64,000 bases of DNA from Anodontia alba (lineage: Eukaryota > Mollusca > Bivalvia > Lucinida > Lucinidae): NCBI GenBank assembly GCA_964016985.1, contig OZ024823.1, positions 35,817,687 to 35,881,686 of the forward strand, written 5' to 3'. Shown piece after piece: positions 30,685 through 40,377 of the stretch. The number at the start of each line of letters is the position of its first letter. Position 1 is the first letter of the stretch. The position numbers were made by a program, and so were the translations under genes. The notes below the pieces were generated by a model. That model had not been told where the DNA came from. It worked only from the letters and a program-made list of their open reading frames with translations, and made no database searches.

Positions 30685-31108
30685 TATTTACTCTAAATAT
30701 TGGGACACCCTAATCCTAGTCCTGCTGAATAAATTAAGATGCCATGCCCCTTTTAATTTTCAGCCAATCAGATTACTTGATCAGGATTATTGCCATAAAT
30801 TCACATACTTAATGGCAAACAGTGCAGATCCACATTAGTTGGCGTCTTCAGAAGCCAACTGGCATCTTCTGGATCTACACTGTTTGCAAAGGCAGGGTAT
30901 ATCCGGGCTCAGATGGCAAGGGTCAAGTCCTTACCAAATAATTCTCGTGACTTTTGAATATATCCAACTTACTACCTGTTGATATGTCTAAATCAGCTGG
31001 ATGAGTAGCAAACCATGTGAAGACTGATTAGCTGTTGCATTTTCTGGTGTCTGATCTGGGTATATATAGTTAACTCGGGCCTGTCTGTCCACTACTTAGG
31101 GTAAAGAG
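30685..31108. mobile_element. HC-10, core-2 MITE with nested HB-6
   Basis: TATTTACTCTAAATATTGGG at left, GTCCACTACTTAGGGTAAAG at right. GTCCTTACC after HB-6 continues the subterminal HC sequence. Inner stem around GTTGCATTTTCTGGTGTC is poor. Confidence 0.65.
30710..30926 (-). mobile_element. HB-6, TTAA core-2 MITE, nested
   Basis: CTAA-TCCTAGTCCTGCTGAATAA at left, GATGGCAAGGG-TCAA at right; both target copies have mutated from TTAA. Core has an extra TGGCATCT block in the right arm. Confidence 0.75.
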
Positions 31109-31110
31109 CA

Positions 31111-31296
31111 TAGGTCTAGGTAAGAGTGGGTATCAGGTAAAAAGTTTTCTTATTTCTCGATGAAAACATATGTTGTGGGTACTCATCAGAAGTGTCTCGT
31201 TGAGGCACATTTGATGAGTACCCATAAGATATATTTTCTTCAAGCAATAAGAAAATTATACAAACTTCTGGTTTGAAAAGAGCACATTATATAGTA
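31111..31296. mobile_element. HA-10, core-1 MITE
   Basis: TAGGTCTAGGTAAGAGTGGG at left; decayed right end AGAGCACATTATATAGTA. Inner stem GAAGTGTCTCGTTGAGGCAC. Confidence 0.65.
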
Positions 31297-31319
31297 TCAA
31301 GAGCCGCATAATGGTAAAG

Positions 31320-31450
31320 AGAGTATTTTAAATTCTTACTTCTCTATCAAAATGTATGCTGCGGGTACTCATTAGAAGTGTTGTCAGGCTATTTTAAGGC
31401 ATACCCATAATATATATGCTTTGTTGGAGAAATACAATTAGAAATTTAAA
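31320..31450. mobile_element. Core-1 MITE remnant
   Basis: AAATGTATGCTGCGGGTACTC paired with GGCATACCCATAATATATATG. Termini not recognisable. Confidence 0.5.
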
Positions 31451-31460
31451 TACCCAAAGT

Positions 31461-31744
31461 TTGTTTGTTTGTGTTGTGGTTTTACGGCCCAGTCAACCCA
31501 ATGGGGGCATGTCGAGCGCTTAACCACACTTTTACTGGGCGGGCTTAATCCTCTAAGTGGTTAACCAGTATTGTGCACATTCTTTCGCCAGAAACTGACA
31601 ACTGCCCTTCTTGAATCAGCGGAAGGGAAAGAATGACCGTAGAAAATATTTCATGATCAATCTCCATGAAAGAATGTTGGCGACCCAGCGGGGATCGAAC
31701 CCGCGACCCGCGACCTCCTGATTACCAGTCAGACCGAGGCGAGC
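31461..31744 (-). mobile_element. SINE-4, full-length tRNA-headed SINE with 13 bp TSD
   Basis: Flanked by a perfect direct repeat AAATACCCAAAGT (31448-31460 and 31745-31757), the mark of target-primed reverse transcription. On the minus strand: box-B-like GGTCGCGGGTTCGATCCCC near the head, body with GCCAGTAAAAGTGTGG-like and GTTGTCAGTTTCTGGCG blocks, and a CAAACAAACAAA tail at 31461-31473. The box A side of the head is shortened (CTCGCCTCGGTCTGACTGG). Confidence 0.88.
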
Positions 31745-31785
31745 AAATACCCAAAGTCTGTAGGCTATCAAAAAAAGATAATTTG

Positions 31786-31955
31786 TTAAGGAGTACTGAT
31801 GGTAATTCTGGGATGATTTATCCAGTTCTCCATGCAAACAAGTTTTGGATGTCTCAGAACTGCCTTGGTGAGGTAATTCTTATGAGTGCCCATATTATGT
31901 TTTGATGGAGAAATAAAAAGATACCAGAATTATCACAAACTATACTCCTCGTCAA
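31786..31955. mobile_element. HA2-3, core-1 MITE with GGAGGAGTA-type ends
   Basis: TTAA-GGAGTACTGATGGTAATTC at left, CACAAACTATACTCCTCG at right. Core decayed (GGATGTCTCAGAACTGCC). Confidence 0.6.
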
Positions 31956-32358
31956 TAAGTCCGGAACATCTTAACTCCTTATCATACTGAATAAATTAAG
32001 ATGCCATGCCCACTTCCAATTTTCAGCCAATCAGATTACTTGATCCAGGCTGTTGATATAAATTCACACACTGAATGACAAACAGTGCATATGCAGATCA
32101 GTTGGCTTCTTCAGAAGTTCAGAAGCCAACTGATCTGGATCTACACTGTTTGCAAAGGACAGGGTTAACTCCTTACCATACGTCCTAAGGTTTGAACAAG
32201 TCCATTTTACTACCTCTTGAAGCATTGAAAAATCTGCTTGATACATAGCATAGAGTGTTACTAAGACCCTGATCAGATGCCACATTCTGCGGCATGTGAT
32301 CTTGGTCTACACTGCGTACTCAGAGCTGTTTTCCCCAATACTTAGGGTTATTATGGTA
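31956..32358. mobile_element. HC-11, core-2 MITE with nested HB-7
   Basis: Left terminus AGTCCGGAACATC is short; the right is complete (CCAATACTTAGGGTTATTATGG, TA). ACTCCTTACCATACGTCC appears after HB-7. Inner stem GATGCCACATTCTGCGGCATGTGATC. Confidence 0.65.
31971..32168 (-). mobile_element. HB-7, TTAA core-2 MITE, nested
   Basis: TTAA at both ends. Left terminal repeat degraded (CTCCTTATCATACTGAAT). Hairpin tip has a small duplication (TTCTTCAGAAGTTCAGAAGCC). Confidence 0.75.
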
Positions 32359-32359
32359 A

Positions 32360-32527
32360 GTAGTGGGACAGACTGGCTTGAGCATAAAGAGTTTGATAAG
32401 GGTCTAAACTGTTCGCCACTCATCCAACTGTGTTTGGACAACAGAAAATAAAATGAACTTGTTCAAATTCATTGTTAAATATGGTAATGAGTCAATTTGT
32501 CCCTTTATTTAGGGTTACTATGGCATA
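32360..32527. mobile_element. HC-12, core-2 MITE, truncated
   Basis: AAGTAGTGGGACAGACTGGC at left, TTTATTTAGGGTTACTATGG at right. The left hairpin arm is mostly gone (GAGCATAAAGAGTTTG). Shares the boundary with HC-11. Confidence 0.55.
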
Positions 32528-32687
32528 TATTTAGATAACATTTTCTTACATTTCCTGTAAACATAGGCTGTGGGATCCCATTCTGATGAGATTAAACAAT
32601 ATACAATACAGAAAGCATCATTTTGCCTCAAAAACTGATATGCCCTTTATGTATTTTCTTGAAGTCATAAGTCTATTTTAACCTTGT

Positions 32688-32887
32688 CATGCAGAATAAA
32701 TTAAGATGTCCCTTCCACTTCTAATTTTTAGCAAATCAGATTACGTGATCCAGGTTGTTGATATAAATTCACATTTTTAATGAAAAACAGTGCAGATCCA
32801 GATCAGTTAGCTTCTGAAGCCATCTGATCTGGAGCTATGCTGTTTGCAAAGGCAGGGCATATCTGGGTTCAGCAGGACAAGGGTTAA
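32688..32887 (-). mobile_element. HB-8, TTAA core-2 MITE
   Basis: TTAA on both sides; CCTTGTCATGCAGAATAAA at left, CAGCAGGACAAGGG at right. Inner stem AGTTAGCTTCTGAAGCCATCT has one mismatch pair. Confidence 0.82.
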
Positions 32888-33183
32888 GTTTACTGGTACA
32901 GACTAAAGCAAGCCACATCATCTGGAGCAAACCCACACATAATCTAGAAACATTCTCCCTTATATTGCTTCAGAAATGGGGCTACTCTTTAAAGGGAAGA
33001 ATTTGCAAATATTTCTCCACAGGTACATGTGAAATACCTGTAAGCCATTTGGTCATTTGTGTAATGAGTGATATTGGCTTTGTCTGCACAGGTGACAACG
33101 CATACTATTTAAATGAAAATCTGAAGCCTTTTATCTGGTTGCAATGCAACAGATTCTTTTTGTCCATTCCCACTATATCCCTA

Positions 33184-33370
33184 TTTAATGATCACCACTC
33201 TCTGGGCAAATTCAGCAGATGACAAACTGATGATATTTTACTGAGAAAATAGTCTCTGACCTTTCATGCAAACTGTCTCTTTTCAAAGCCTATTTTCTTG
33301 GAGAAAATAAGAAACTATTTCAAAATGTCATCTGCTGAAATTTCTACCCAGCATGCATGCCAAGCATTAA
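33184..33370. mobile_element. HE-10, core-3 MITE, shortened hairpin
   Basis: TTAA-TGATCACCACTCTCTGGG at left, GCATGCCAAGCA-TTAA at right. The left arm CCTTTCATGCAAACTGTCTC is present; the right arm is deleted up to AAAGCCTATTTTCTTGG. Confidence 0.65.
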
Positions 33371-33859
33371 TATTCCCATAAAATCCATGGTGAGGCTTAT
33401 CAATGAATTTCCTGATCATAATTACAATACAGTATAAAAATATTAGAGTAAAGAGCATCTCTGCCTATCATCAAAAAAAACACACATAATGTACCAGATT
33501 ACATGCTGTTGGCTATGTTTTTTTTCCCTTTCTCTTATCTATGAATTAATATAAAACACATGATTCTGCAGCTGACCATATGCTAAAATCATCCCTTCAA
33601 AGCAAACCAAGAACAGATTTCAGCACTCAATATAACATACCTACCAAAAAACAAAAACACTTGAGAAATGTGTCTCTAAAACATTATGCCCCTAACTATA
33701 TGCTTGTCTATACAAAATGTCAAAATTGAAAATGGACACAACTCTCACAAAATAATTTTGATTTTTTCAAAAGTACCAGTATATCAGGTGAGCTACCCCC
33801 CAGCCCCAATGAGCTCATCAAGTGTTAGGCCCTATTTCAAATAGTTATTGAGAAAGCTT
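33371..33859. other. No recognisable gene
   Basis: AT-rich single-copy-looking sequence. CTATCCTGGC-type repeat ends are absent. Confidence 0.35.
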
Positions 33860-33955
33860 GCTGACAAGAATAGCATGATGCATGAACAGATGGACAAATG
33901 TCCCAAAAGCATTATTATGCTGCTCCTACTTGGAAGGTGGGGGCATAAAAGCAGT
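33860..33955. repeat. Tail of a hairpin-ended repeat element
   Basis: GCTTGCTGACAAGAATAGCA, GAACAGATGGACAAATGTCC and GGAAGGTGGGGGCATAAAAG give the GGAC-type stretch and GGGGGCATAA end typical of the tandem elements. No array upstream. Confidence 0.5.
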
Positions 33956-34030
33956 AGGAACTCTGAATTACAACTTTGTCTAAAAGGGAAAGAAGGCCTT
34001 TAAATATTTCGTAAAGGGGATTCTCCCTAA

Positions 34031-34243
34031 TTAACCGTTACCATTCTCTGGGCATTTTCAGCAGATGACAAATTGATGATATTTTTCTTATTTTTCCCAG
34101 AAAACAGGATTTGATATTTCATGCAAATTGTCTCCTTAGGAGACAATTTGCATGAAATGTCATATCCTGTTTTCTGGGAAAAATCAGAAAAATATTTCAA
34201 AATGTTGTCTACTGAAAATTTTACCCAGAGTGCTAAGCATTAA
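34031..34243. mobile_element. HE-11, core-3 MITE
   Basis: TTAA-CCGTTACCATTCTCTGGG at left, CCAGAGTGCTAAGCA-TTAA at right. Hairpin TTGTCTCCTTAGGAGACAA perfect; outer arms AACAGGATTTGATATTTC and complement. Confidence 0.85.
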
Positions 34244-34467
34244 GAGGAATGGATATACTTCCAGGGGAGGCGTTGGTCCTAAAGATTACCTCTGTTGACT
34301 GCCTGTCAAAAAATTAGTTTGCTTCCCTTCTGAAAAGGGGACTAAAATTTGCTAGACCCCTTTTCAGAAAGGAAATGATGTGCAGGAAAGCATTCAGGAA
34401 GTTCATAAAAGTTGTCTTCCTTGTCAAAAATGACAGAAAATCAAATAAGTGTATCCAGTTACTTTAA
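34240..34467. mobile_element. HN-3, MITE
   Basis: GAGGAATGGATATACTTCC at left, AAGTGTATCCAGTTACTT-TAA at right. Arms GAAAAGGGGACTAAAATTTG / CTAGACCCCTTTTCAGAAAG. Shares its TTAA with the end of HE-11, so two elements use one target. Confidence 0.7.
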
Positions 34468-34728
34468 ATTTGGTGTTAGAATGGTTTAAAGCCTTAACAT
34501 CCTGTGTTATCAGACCAGACAAAGGATTTTGGTTTCAAGCATAAAAACATCTGTTAAAATCTTAGGAATATGATCTGCTTCATGGACACCAGCTCTTTCT
34601 AGCTCACTGCTCAAATCTACCTATATTGGCAAGTTTCCAGACCACCAACTCTGGCTGGAATAAATGTTCCTGGCACATAATCTCAGGTACATATACCTAA
34701 ATATGGTGTTTTTTTCACCCCAAAAGTA
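34468..34728. other. No recognisable gene
   Basis: On the minus strand a short open stretch GTAGATTTGAGCAGTGAGC (34601-34619 region) looked like an exon but lacks a good donor. Confidence 0.3.
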
Positions 34729-34918
34729 TTAACCCTGGTGACCTGCTGATCCAGGATAATTGCCCTGCCTTTGCAAACTGTAGATCCAGATCAGTTGGCT
34801 TCTGAAGCAGCCAACTGATCTGGATGTACACTGTTTGTCGTATGTGAACTTGTATCAACAACCTGGTGGACATGGCATCTTAATGGCATCTTAATTTATT
34901 CCACATGGCAAGGGTTAA
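34729..34918 (+). mobile_element. HB-9, TTAA core-2 MITE
   Basis: TTAA-CCCTGGTGACCTGCTGATCC at left and CATGGCAAGGG-TTAA at right. The right subterminal block is partly duplicated (GGCATCTTAATGGCATCTTA). Confidence 0.8.
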
Positions 34919-34979
34919 TATTTTTTCTTATTTATCAACAAAATATGCAGTTAGTACTCTGTGAGCTGATGAGTACAAA

Positions 34980-35770
34980 AACATAATGTTTTTGTAGAGA
35001 AATATACTTTGTGGGAAATTATGTTTTTGCTTTTTAACTTCCCATCAAATGCAGTTCAGTCATTCTGGAACATTACTTGTTACTCTTGAGTACCCCAACA
35101 CATTTTAATACAGAATACTACTTTTGTGAAGAATGATGTTTTTACTTTTTAACTTCCCATTAAAGGCACTGTGGTCATTTTGGGACCACATTAACCCTTG
35201 TCATGCTGAATAAATTAAGATGCCACACCCACTTCCAATTTTCAGCCAATCAGATTACTTGATCCAGGATGTTGATATCAATTCACATACTGAATGACAA
35301 ACAGTGCAGATCCAGATCAGTTGGCTTCTTCAGAAGCCAACTGATTTGGATCTATACTGTTTGCAAAGGCAAGGTATATCCGGGTTCAGCAGGACAAGGG
35401 TTAAGGGATATGCAGGGATTTTTCAGGCAAGATTTTTAGAAATTTGCTCAATTTTTGCAAAAAATCTCATGGAAATTTGCTAAATGGGAGGCAAAATGAT
35501 ATTTAGCTAAGGATTTACTAAAATTTCTCACTGAAAATTCATAGTTTCTCGCCAGTTTTAGCTGAATAAGATATATTCTCCCATGTACCCACTATACATT
35601 TTAATGGAGAAATATATTTTGGGGAGAATGGTGTTTTTGCTTTTTTACTTCCCCTTAAATGACTATTTCGTCATTTTGAGACAACATGAATGGATACTCA
35701 TAAATACTTCACAACACAATTTGATGGAGAAATATATTTTGTGGAGAATGATGTTTTTGCTTTTTTTAGA
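34980..35770. repeat. Degenerate tandem repeat, GAGAAATATA-TTTTGGGAGAATG unit
   Basis: Four related blocks (about 35000, 35115, 35607, 35728) share GGAGAAATATATTTTG, GAATGATGTTTTTGCTTTTT and an AACTTCCC/TTAAA segment. The first resembles the right arm of a core-1 element (TTTTTGTAGAGAAATA). HB-10 is inserted in the second block. Frames of 80-90 codons over 35583-35929 come from this repeat. Confidence 0.55.
35191..35404 (-). mobile_element. HB-10, TTAA core-2 MITE
   Basis: Perfect TTAA pair. CCCTTGTCATGCTGAATAAA at left, CAGCAGGACAAGGG at right. Inner stem AGTTGGCTTCTTCAGAAGCCAACT; one mismatch below it (TGATTTGG). Confidence 0.88.
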
Positions 35771-35837
35771 TCACAGCAGGAAAACAACACTGCAATTTCT
35801 CACTATTCTGTATTTACCCGAAGAGTTTGTACACCAA

Positions 35838-36024
35838 AACTCCTTACCATGCGTCTCCTAAAATTGGAACATCTATTTTTACTCTCTGTTGATGTGTCTA
35901 AAAACAGCCGGCTGACTGGCAAACTGTAGACCCTGATCAGAAGCCTCGTTCTGCTACATCCTAACAGGGTCTACAATCTGTTTGCTTAGGCCTGTTTGTT
36001 TGAATACTTAGGGTAAAGATGGTA
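35838..36024. mobile_element. HC-13, core-2 MITE, left end missing
   Basis: Begins inside the subterminal region (CTCCTTACCATGCGTCTCC), ends GAATACTTAGGGTAAAGATGG. Hairpin CAGAAGCCTCGTTCTGC.. imperfect. Confidence 0.6.
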
Positions 36025-36159
36025 GTCTCTTTTAGGAAAAACTAGCTGTGTGAAATAAAGGTACTCATTTCTCTTCTTTCAATCATAAAATCTTATCAAG
36101 CAGAGATAATTATCAAGGCAGACAGTTACAACAGATAAGATATCTTCAGCAGTCCAGAT

Positions 36160-36324
36160 CAACAGATATCAAGATAACTATTTTCTCATTTCTCCATGAA
36201 AATATAATATGTTGTGGGTACTCAGTGAGGCACTTCTTATGATTACCCACAACATACATTTTTGTGGATATTTTAATAAGTAATATATAGATATTTTAGT
36301 CAGCAAAGTGTCTAATCTGGAGTA
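36160..36324. mobile_element. HA-11, core-1 MITE, internally deleted
   Basis: TATGTTGTGGGTACTCAGTGAGGCAC: the left inner stem arm is missing, the right arm CACTTCTTATGATTACCC is kept. Right end GTGTCTAATCTGGAGTA. Confidence 0.6.
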
Positions 36325-36385
36325 CTCTATCTGGCATCAGGCAAATTTATTTAATTTCTTGCATCACAAACAACAGGAGATAGAA

Positions 36386-36577
36386 TAGTTCCTGAAAAGG
36401 CACTTATTGCAACTAAAAAGTATGTTTTTTTCTTATTTTTCCATAAAAACATACATTGTGGGTACTCATTAGAAACACCTCACCAAAGTGCTTCTAATGA
36501 GTACCCACAACATATGTTTTTGTGGAGAAATAAGAAAATATTTATTTGGATACCGATAGCCCTCTTATCCAGAGCTA
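36386..36577. mobile_element. HA-12, core-1 MITE
   Basis: TAGTTCCTGAAAAGGCAC at left, CTCTTATCCAGAGCTA at right, TA flanks. Inner stem GAAACACCTCACCAAAGTGCTTC has mismatches. A 41 bp direct duplication of the right end (CCTCTTATCCAGAG-TATGGACC) follows at 36578-36622. Confidence 0.78.
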
Positions 36578-36625
36578 TGGACCCCTACAGTATCCCTCTT
36601 ATCCAGAGATATGGACCCTACAGTA

Positions 36626-36800
36626 TACCATATTTATCCTAAATATTTGGACAGTCATGCTTGAGAAAACAGGATAGACCCAAATCATACTACTTCTAAA
36701 GGGAGTAATTTTATTAGGGTCTGCACTCTGCTATTCTGTCAATGTTTTCAGACTCATCAAAATGTACTCAAATGGACTAAGTAAAATTCTAGGATATGAT
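36626..36800. mobile_element. HC-14, core-2 MITE, decayed
   Basis: TATTTATCCTAAATATTTGG at left. Arms GATAGACCCAAATCATACTAC and TTATTAGGGTCTGCACT. Right end CTAGGATATGATAAAA. Confidence 0.55.
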
Positions 36801-36887
36801 AAAACCAGCAAAAAGCACTCATGTCATTTGACCTTCATACTTTCATAGCTGTGCCTTCACAGGAGCTTTACTTGGCCAAGAAGTCTT

Positions 36888-36983
36888 AGTTATACCATGG
36901 TTCGTGCGCATGTACGATGCGATAATGCACGAGCGTGAGCGAGTGCATTATCGCACGTACATGCGCAGAACCATGGTATAACT
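36888..36983. mobile_element. HS, 96 bp GC-rich palindrome
   Basis: Arms start AGTTATACCATGGTTC and run about 43 bp to a CGAGCGTGAGCGAG loop; the other arm mirrors them with two single-base indels. CpG-rich (GCGCATGTACG, GCGATAATGCAC), unlike the surroundings. No sister copy in this window. Could be a very short MITE or a structured RNA-forming hairpin. Confidence 0.7.
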
Positions 36984-36999
36984 GATTTATCACATTTGC

Positions 37000-38066
37000 A
37001 TGCAAGTAGACCATCTACATCGCAAGATATTTCATGTTGAATGTTGGGAATTTAGGCCACTATGTGATAAGTCAGATTTGTTCCATGCTAAAACATTTTA
37101 CTTGGCCAAGAAGTCAGATTTGTTCCATGCTAAAACATTTTACTTGGCCAAGAAGTCAGATTTGTTGGACATTGCTGCCCGCTATGAATTGACTACCGTC
37201 AGTAAGTCCATGCTAAAATATTCTGGTTCAGTTTTCGGTTGAAAAGGAAATACTTGGATTTCTCTGCTTTGTCTCTTGTTCTCGTTACACAGACAGGCTT
37301 ACAAATGCAAGAGCTTGAAATTCAGAAGCATATTGAGTTAGAAAAATTAAGATTAGAGCAAGAAAAACTTAACCCTTGTCCTGCTGAACCCGGATATACC
37401 CTGCCTTTGCAAACAGTGTAGATCCAGATCAGTTGGTTTCTGAAGAAGCCAACTGATCTGGATCTGCACTGTTTGCCATTAAGTATATGAATTTAAAGCA
37501 ACAATACGGATCAAGTAATCTGATTGGCTGAAAATTAGAAGTGGGAGTGGCATCTTAATTTATTCAACAGGACAAGGGTTAAAATTGAACAAGAAAGACA
37601 AATGCAGAAAGAAAGAATGGAAATGGAAGAAAGAATGAAAGAACAAGAAAGACAAATGCAGAAAGAAAAATTAGAAACAGAAGAAAAAGAAAGAGAGAGA
37701 CAGTTTAATTTCAGAATGAAAGAATTAGAAATGCAAAACAAAACGGTAAAACTGCAACCTTTAGACTCTGGAATTCATTTTGATGTTAGCAAACACATCA
37801 GATTAGTTCCTCCATTTCAAGAAAAAGAAGTTGACAAATATTTTCTTCATTTTGAAAAAGTAGTTGAAAATTTAAAATGGCCAAAGAAGCATTCGACCTT
37901 GCTTCTGCAAAGTGTTATAACTGGGGAGGCTCAGGAAATTTACACTCAGCTAACTGTCGAGAGGAGCTCAAATTATGACACTGTAAAAGAATTAATTCTT
38001 AAAGCTTATGAGTTGGTCCCTAAGGCTTACAGGCAAAAATTTAGGAATTGTAAGAAGGCAGAAGTG
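37000..38066 (+). pseudogene. Broken gag-like gene of a Ty3/gypsy-type retroelement
   Basis: Three open pieces in order. First, about 37080-37242, with AKKSDLLDIAARYELTTVSK, the N-terminal type seen in gag proteins of this class. Second (37239-37368, another frame), glutamate-rich, e.g. QELEIQKHIELEKLRLEQ. Third, after the HB-11 insertion (37583-38066), a charged coiled coil, then IRLVPPFQEKEVDKYFLHFE, LKWPKKHSTLLLQSVITGEA and ELVPKAYRQKF, a capsid-like (retrotrans_gag/SCAN-like) domain. There is a frameshift near 37215-37245, a 39 bp tandem duplication at 37067-37170 (KKSDLFHAKTFYLA twice), the HB insertion with an in-frame stop, and loss of everything after the capsid domain, where the tRNA-like array starts. 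No protease, reverse transcriptase, integrase or LTR was found. Not functional. Confidence 0.7.
37369..37582 (+). mobile_element. HB-11, TTAA core-2 MITE inserted in gag
   Basis: TTAA at both ends, CCCTTGTCCTGCTGAACCC at left, CAACAGGACAAGGG at right. The added length is 210 bp (206 bp plus the duplicated TTAA), so the coding frame is the same on both sides, but the element brings a stop at 37419-37421. The coiled-coil coding sequence continues directly on both sides of one TTAA. Confidence 0.92.
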
Positions 38067-39287
38067 CTAGGTTGTAACACTCCCTCTTTTCAAGGAAGTC
38101 CTCATTTATGATGACACGAAGCCATTTTTGGCTTCAATCGTGGACTAGCCCCCATCCTAAGATATGAAAGTCACGACAAAGGAATGAAGCATAGCTGAAA
38201 AAATTTCCCACATATCGTGGGATTCGAACCCAGTTGGCCTGGATAAAAAGCCAATGCTCTAACCACTAAGCCAAAGAGTTGACTCCCTGACGCAGCTGTC
38301 AGAGATTGAATACATACCTACAATGCGTAATCTGCCATGGCAGATAATCGAAGGTAGGAGTGCTAGGTTGTAACACTCCCCCTTTTCAAGGAAGTCATCA
38401 TTTATGATGACTCGAAGCCATTTTCCTTGAGGTAAAGTTCAATCGCGGACAAGCCCCCATCTTATGACATGAAAGTCGCAACAAAGGAATGAAGCAGAGC
38501 TGAAAAAATTTCCTGCCTAATGTGGGATTCAAACCCGGTTGGCCTGGATAAAAAGCCAATGCTCTAACCACTGAGCCAAAGAGTCCACTCTCTGACGCAG
38601 TTGTCAGAGATTAAATATATACCTACAAGCTATGCGTAATCTGCCAAGGCAGATAATCTAAGGTAGATGTGCTAGGTTGTAACACTCCCCCTTTTCAAGG
38701 AAGTCATCGAAGGTAGGAGTGCTATTAGTCTTAACACTCCCTCTTTTCAAAGAAGTCATTTTATGATGACACGAAGCCATTTTGGGCAAGGTTAAGTCCA
38801 ATCTCGGACAAGCCCCCCATCTTACGATATGGAAGTCACAACACTGGAATGAAGCCTAGCTGAAAAAAATTCCCACCTAGTGTGGGATTCAAACCCGGTT
38901 GGCCTGGATAAAACTCCAATGCTCTAACCACTAAGCCAAAGAGTTGACTCCCTGTCACAGTTGTCAGAGATTGAATATATACCTACAAGCTATGCATAAT
39001 CTGCCAAGGCAGATAATCTAAGGTAGATGTGCTAGGTTGTAACACTCCCCCTTTTCAAGGAAGTCATCATTTATGATGACGCAAAGCCATTTCGGCGAGG
39101 TAAAGTTCAATCTCGGATGAGCCCCATCTTATGACACGAAAGTCGCAACAAAGGAATGAAGCATAGATGAAAATTTTCTCACCTATCACGGGATTCCAGC
39201 CCGGTGGGCCCTGATAAAAATCCAATGCTCTAACCACTGAGCCAAAGTCAACTCCCTGACGCAGTTGTCACTCTGGGACTGAATATA

Positions 39288-40377
39288 TACAGTCCAACCT
39301 GTTTTAAGCAAGCACCCAAGGGATAGTCCAGATGTGCTTGCTTAAGACAGGTGCTTGTTTAATACAGGTGAATTTAACAAATTTGCCTTTTTTGGGAACT
39401 GAAGTCATGCTTGCTTAATACAGGTTGCTTGCTTAAAGGGCAAATATAAAGGTTTTTAAAATATTCCTGGTTTTCAGGGTGTTGATAGAATGCTTTAAGA
39501 GAATTATTTTGTTGAAAACCCCATCAAAAAATTCCAATCCAATCAAAAGTTATGGTGATTAATTTACGATACCTACCTTTTTTCCTGTTAGAGTAACCTC
39601 CCTTGGATTGTGTATTGATTAAGGCCCACAATGCAATATTCTGTGATGTCATAGTGGAACTTAAATTTTAAATTGAAATTTTAAACAGGAGTATTCTGCA
39701 TTTCCTTATATGCTACACAGTTTTTCTCCTTAACCATTATTGAAATTGGTCTCTGTCCACAAATAAGCCCATGAATAGAGAATTTAACTCAAAATTTAAT
39801 CTGTTATTTAAATTTAAAGCTAAATTTTAAAATGTTTAAAACTTGACTAATATTAATTTTTTCGTAAGTTTTTTTAATAATAGTGAATTTTGGGTGTATA
39901 TCATATAAATGAATGCAAAAAGGGCCAATTTTGGCTAATTATTAAGCATTGTAACTGGATTTTAAATTATTTAAATGAAATTTTTAAATTTGAAATGTAA
40001 CACTTTAAACGGAAAATAAGAGCTAAATTCCTATGTACATTAGTTTAAAGGAGCTGAATAAATTAAACAATATGAAAACTTAATTGATGCAGATTAAAGA
40101 GCAAAAAATATTGGCAATTTAAAAAAGTTTAAAATTTTACTGTTCCCTTATGATGTCATAAAAAGGCTCATGAATATTAATGAGGCAGCCTGAATTCAAT
40201 CCTCTTGGATGTTAAATATCAAATTTCAAATCGCAATTTTTCAGAAACCGTTTAAGATAATTTGATGCGGTTTTCAGCAGTCACCTCCTTACTGAAGTGC
40301 CCTTAAATATTTAGTAGAATTAAAACCTTTATATTTGCCCTTTAATAGAGGTGGCCACTATGACAGGTTTTACTGTA
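39288..40377. mobile_element. HL-1, element with CAGTCCAACCTG ends
   Basis: TA-CAGTCCAACCTGTTTTAAGC at left and GACAGGTTTTACTG-TA at right, inserted in the tRNA-like array (ATATA / CCTACAAGC on either side matches the uninterrupted units). Subterminal repeats GCTTGCTTAA..ACAGGT. CAGT ends and a TA target are Tc1/mariner-like. About 175 bp without the nested HR. No coding frame. Confidence 0.8.
39433..40345. mobile_element. HR-1, 0.9 kb TTAA element nested in HL
   Basis: TTAA-AGGGCAAATATAAAGG at left and CCTTTATATTTGCCCT-TTAA at right, terminal repeat about 20 bp. Interior is AT-rich with repeated AATTTTAAA motifs and two GATGTCAT motifs, no long open frame. Probably a non-autonomous TTAA-target element. 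Confidence 0.78.

Noticed and set aside
32965..33222. 85-codon plus frame
   Set aside because: No recognisable domain, ends inside an HE element and has no splice context.
34480..34640. Minus-strand open stretch reading DLSSELERAGVHEADHIP as a possible missing PPP4R4 exon
   Set aside because: The DLS..ERA resemblance is slight, the acceptor lacks a pyrimidine tract and there is no good donor.
35583..35929. 92- and 79-codon frames
   Set aside because: They run through a degenerate tandem repeat and its flank, with no family resemblance.
38220..39245. Intact tRNA genes in the tandem units
   Set aside because: Box A/B-like motifs are present but I cannot see a complete cloverleaf or acceptor stem; treated as SINE-like.
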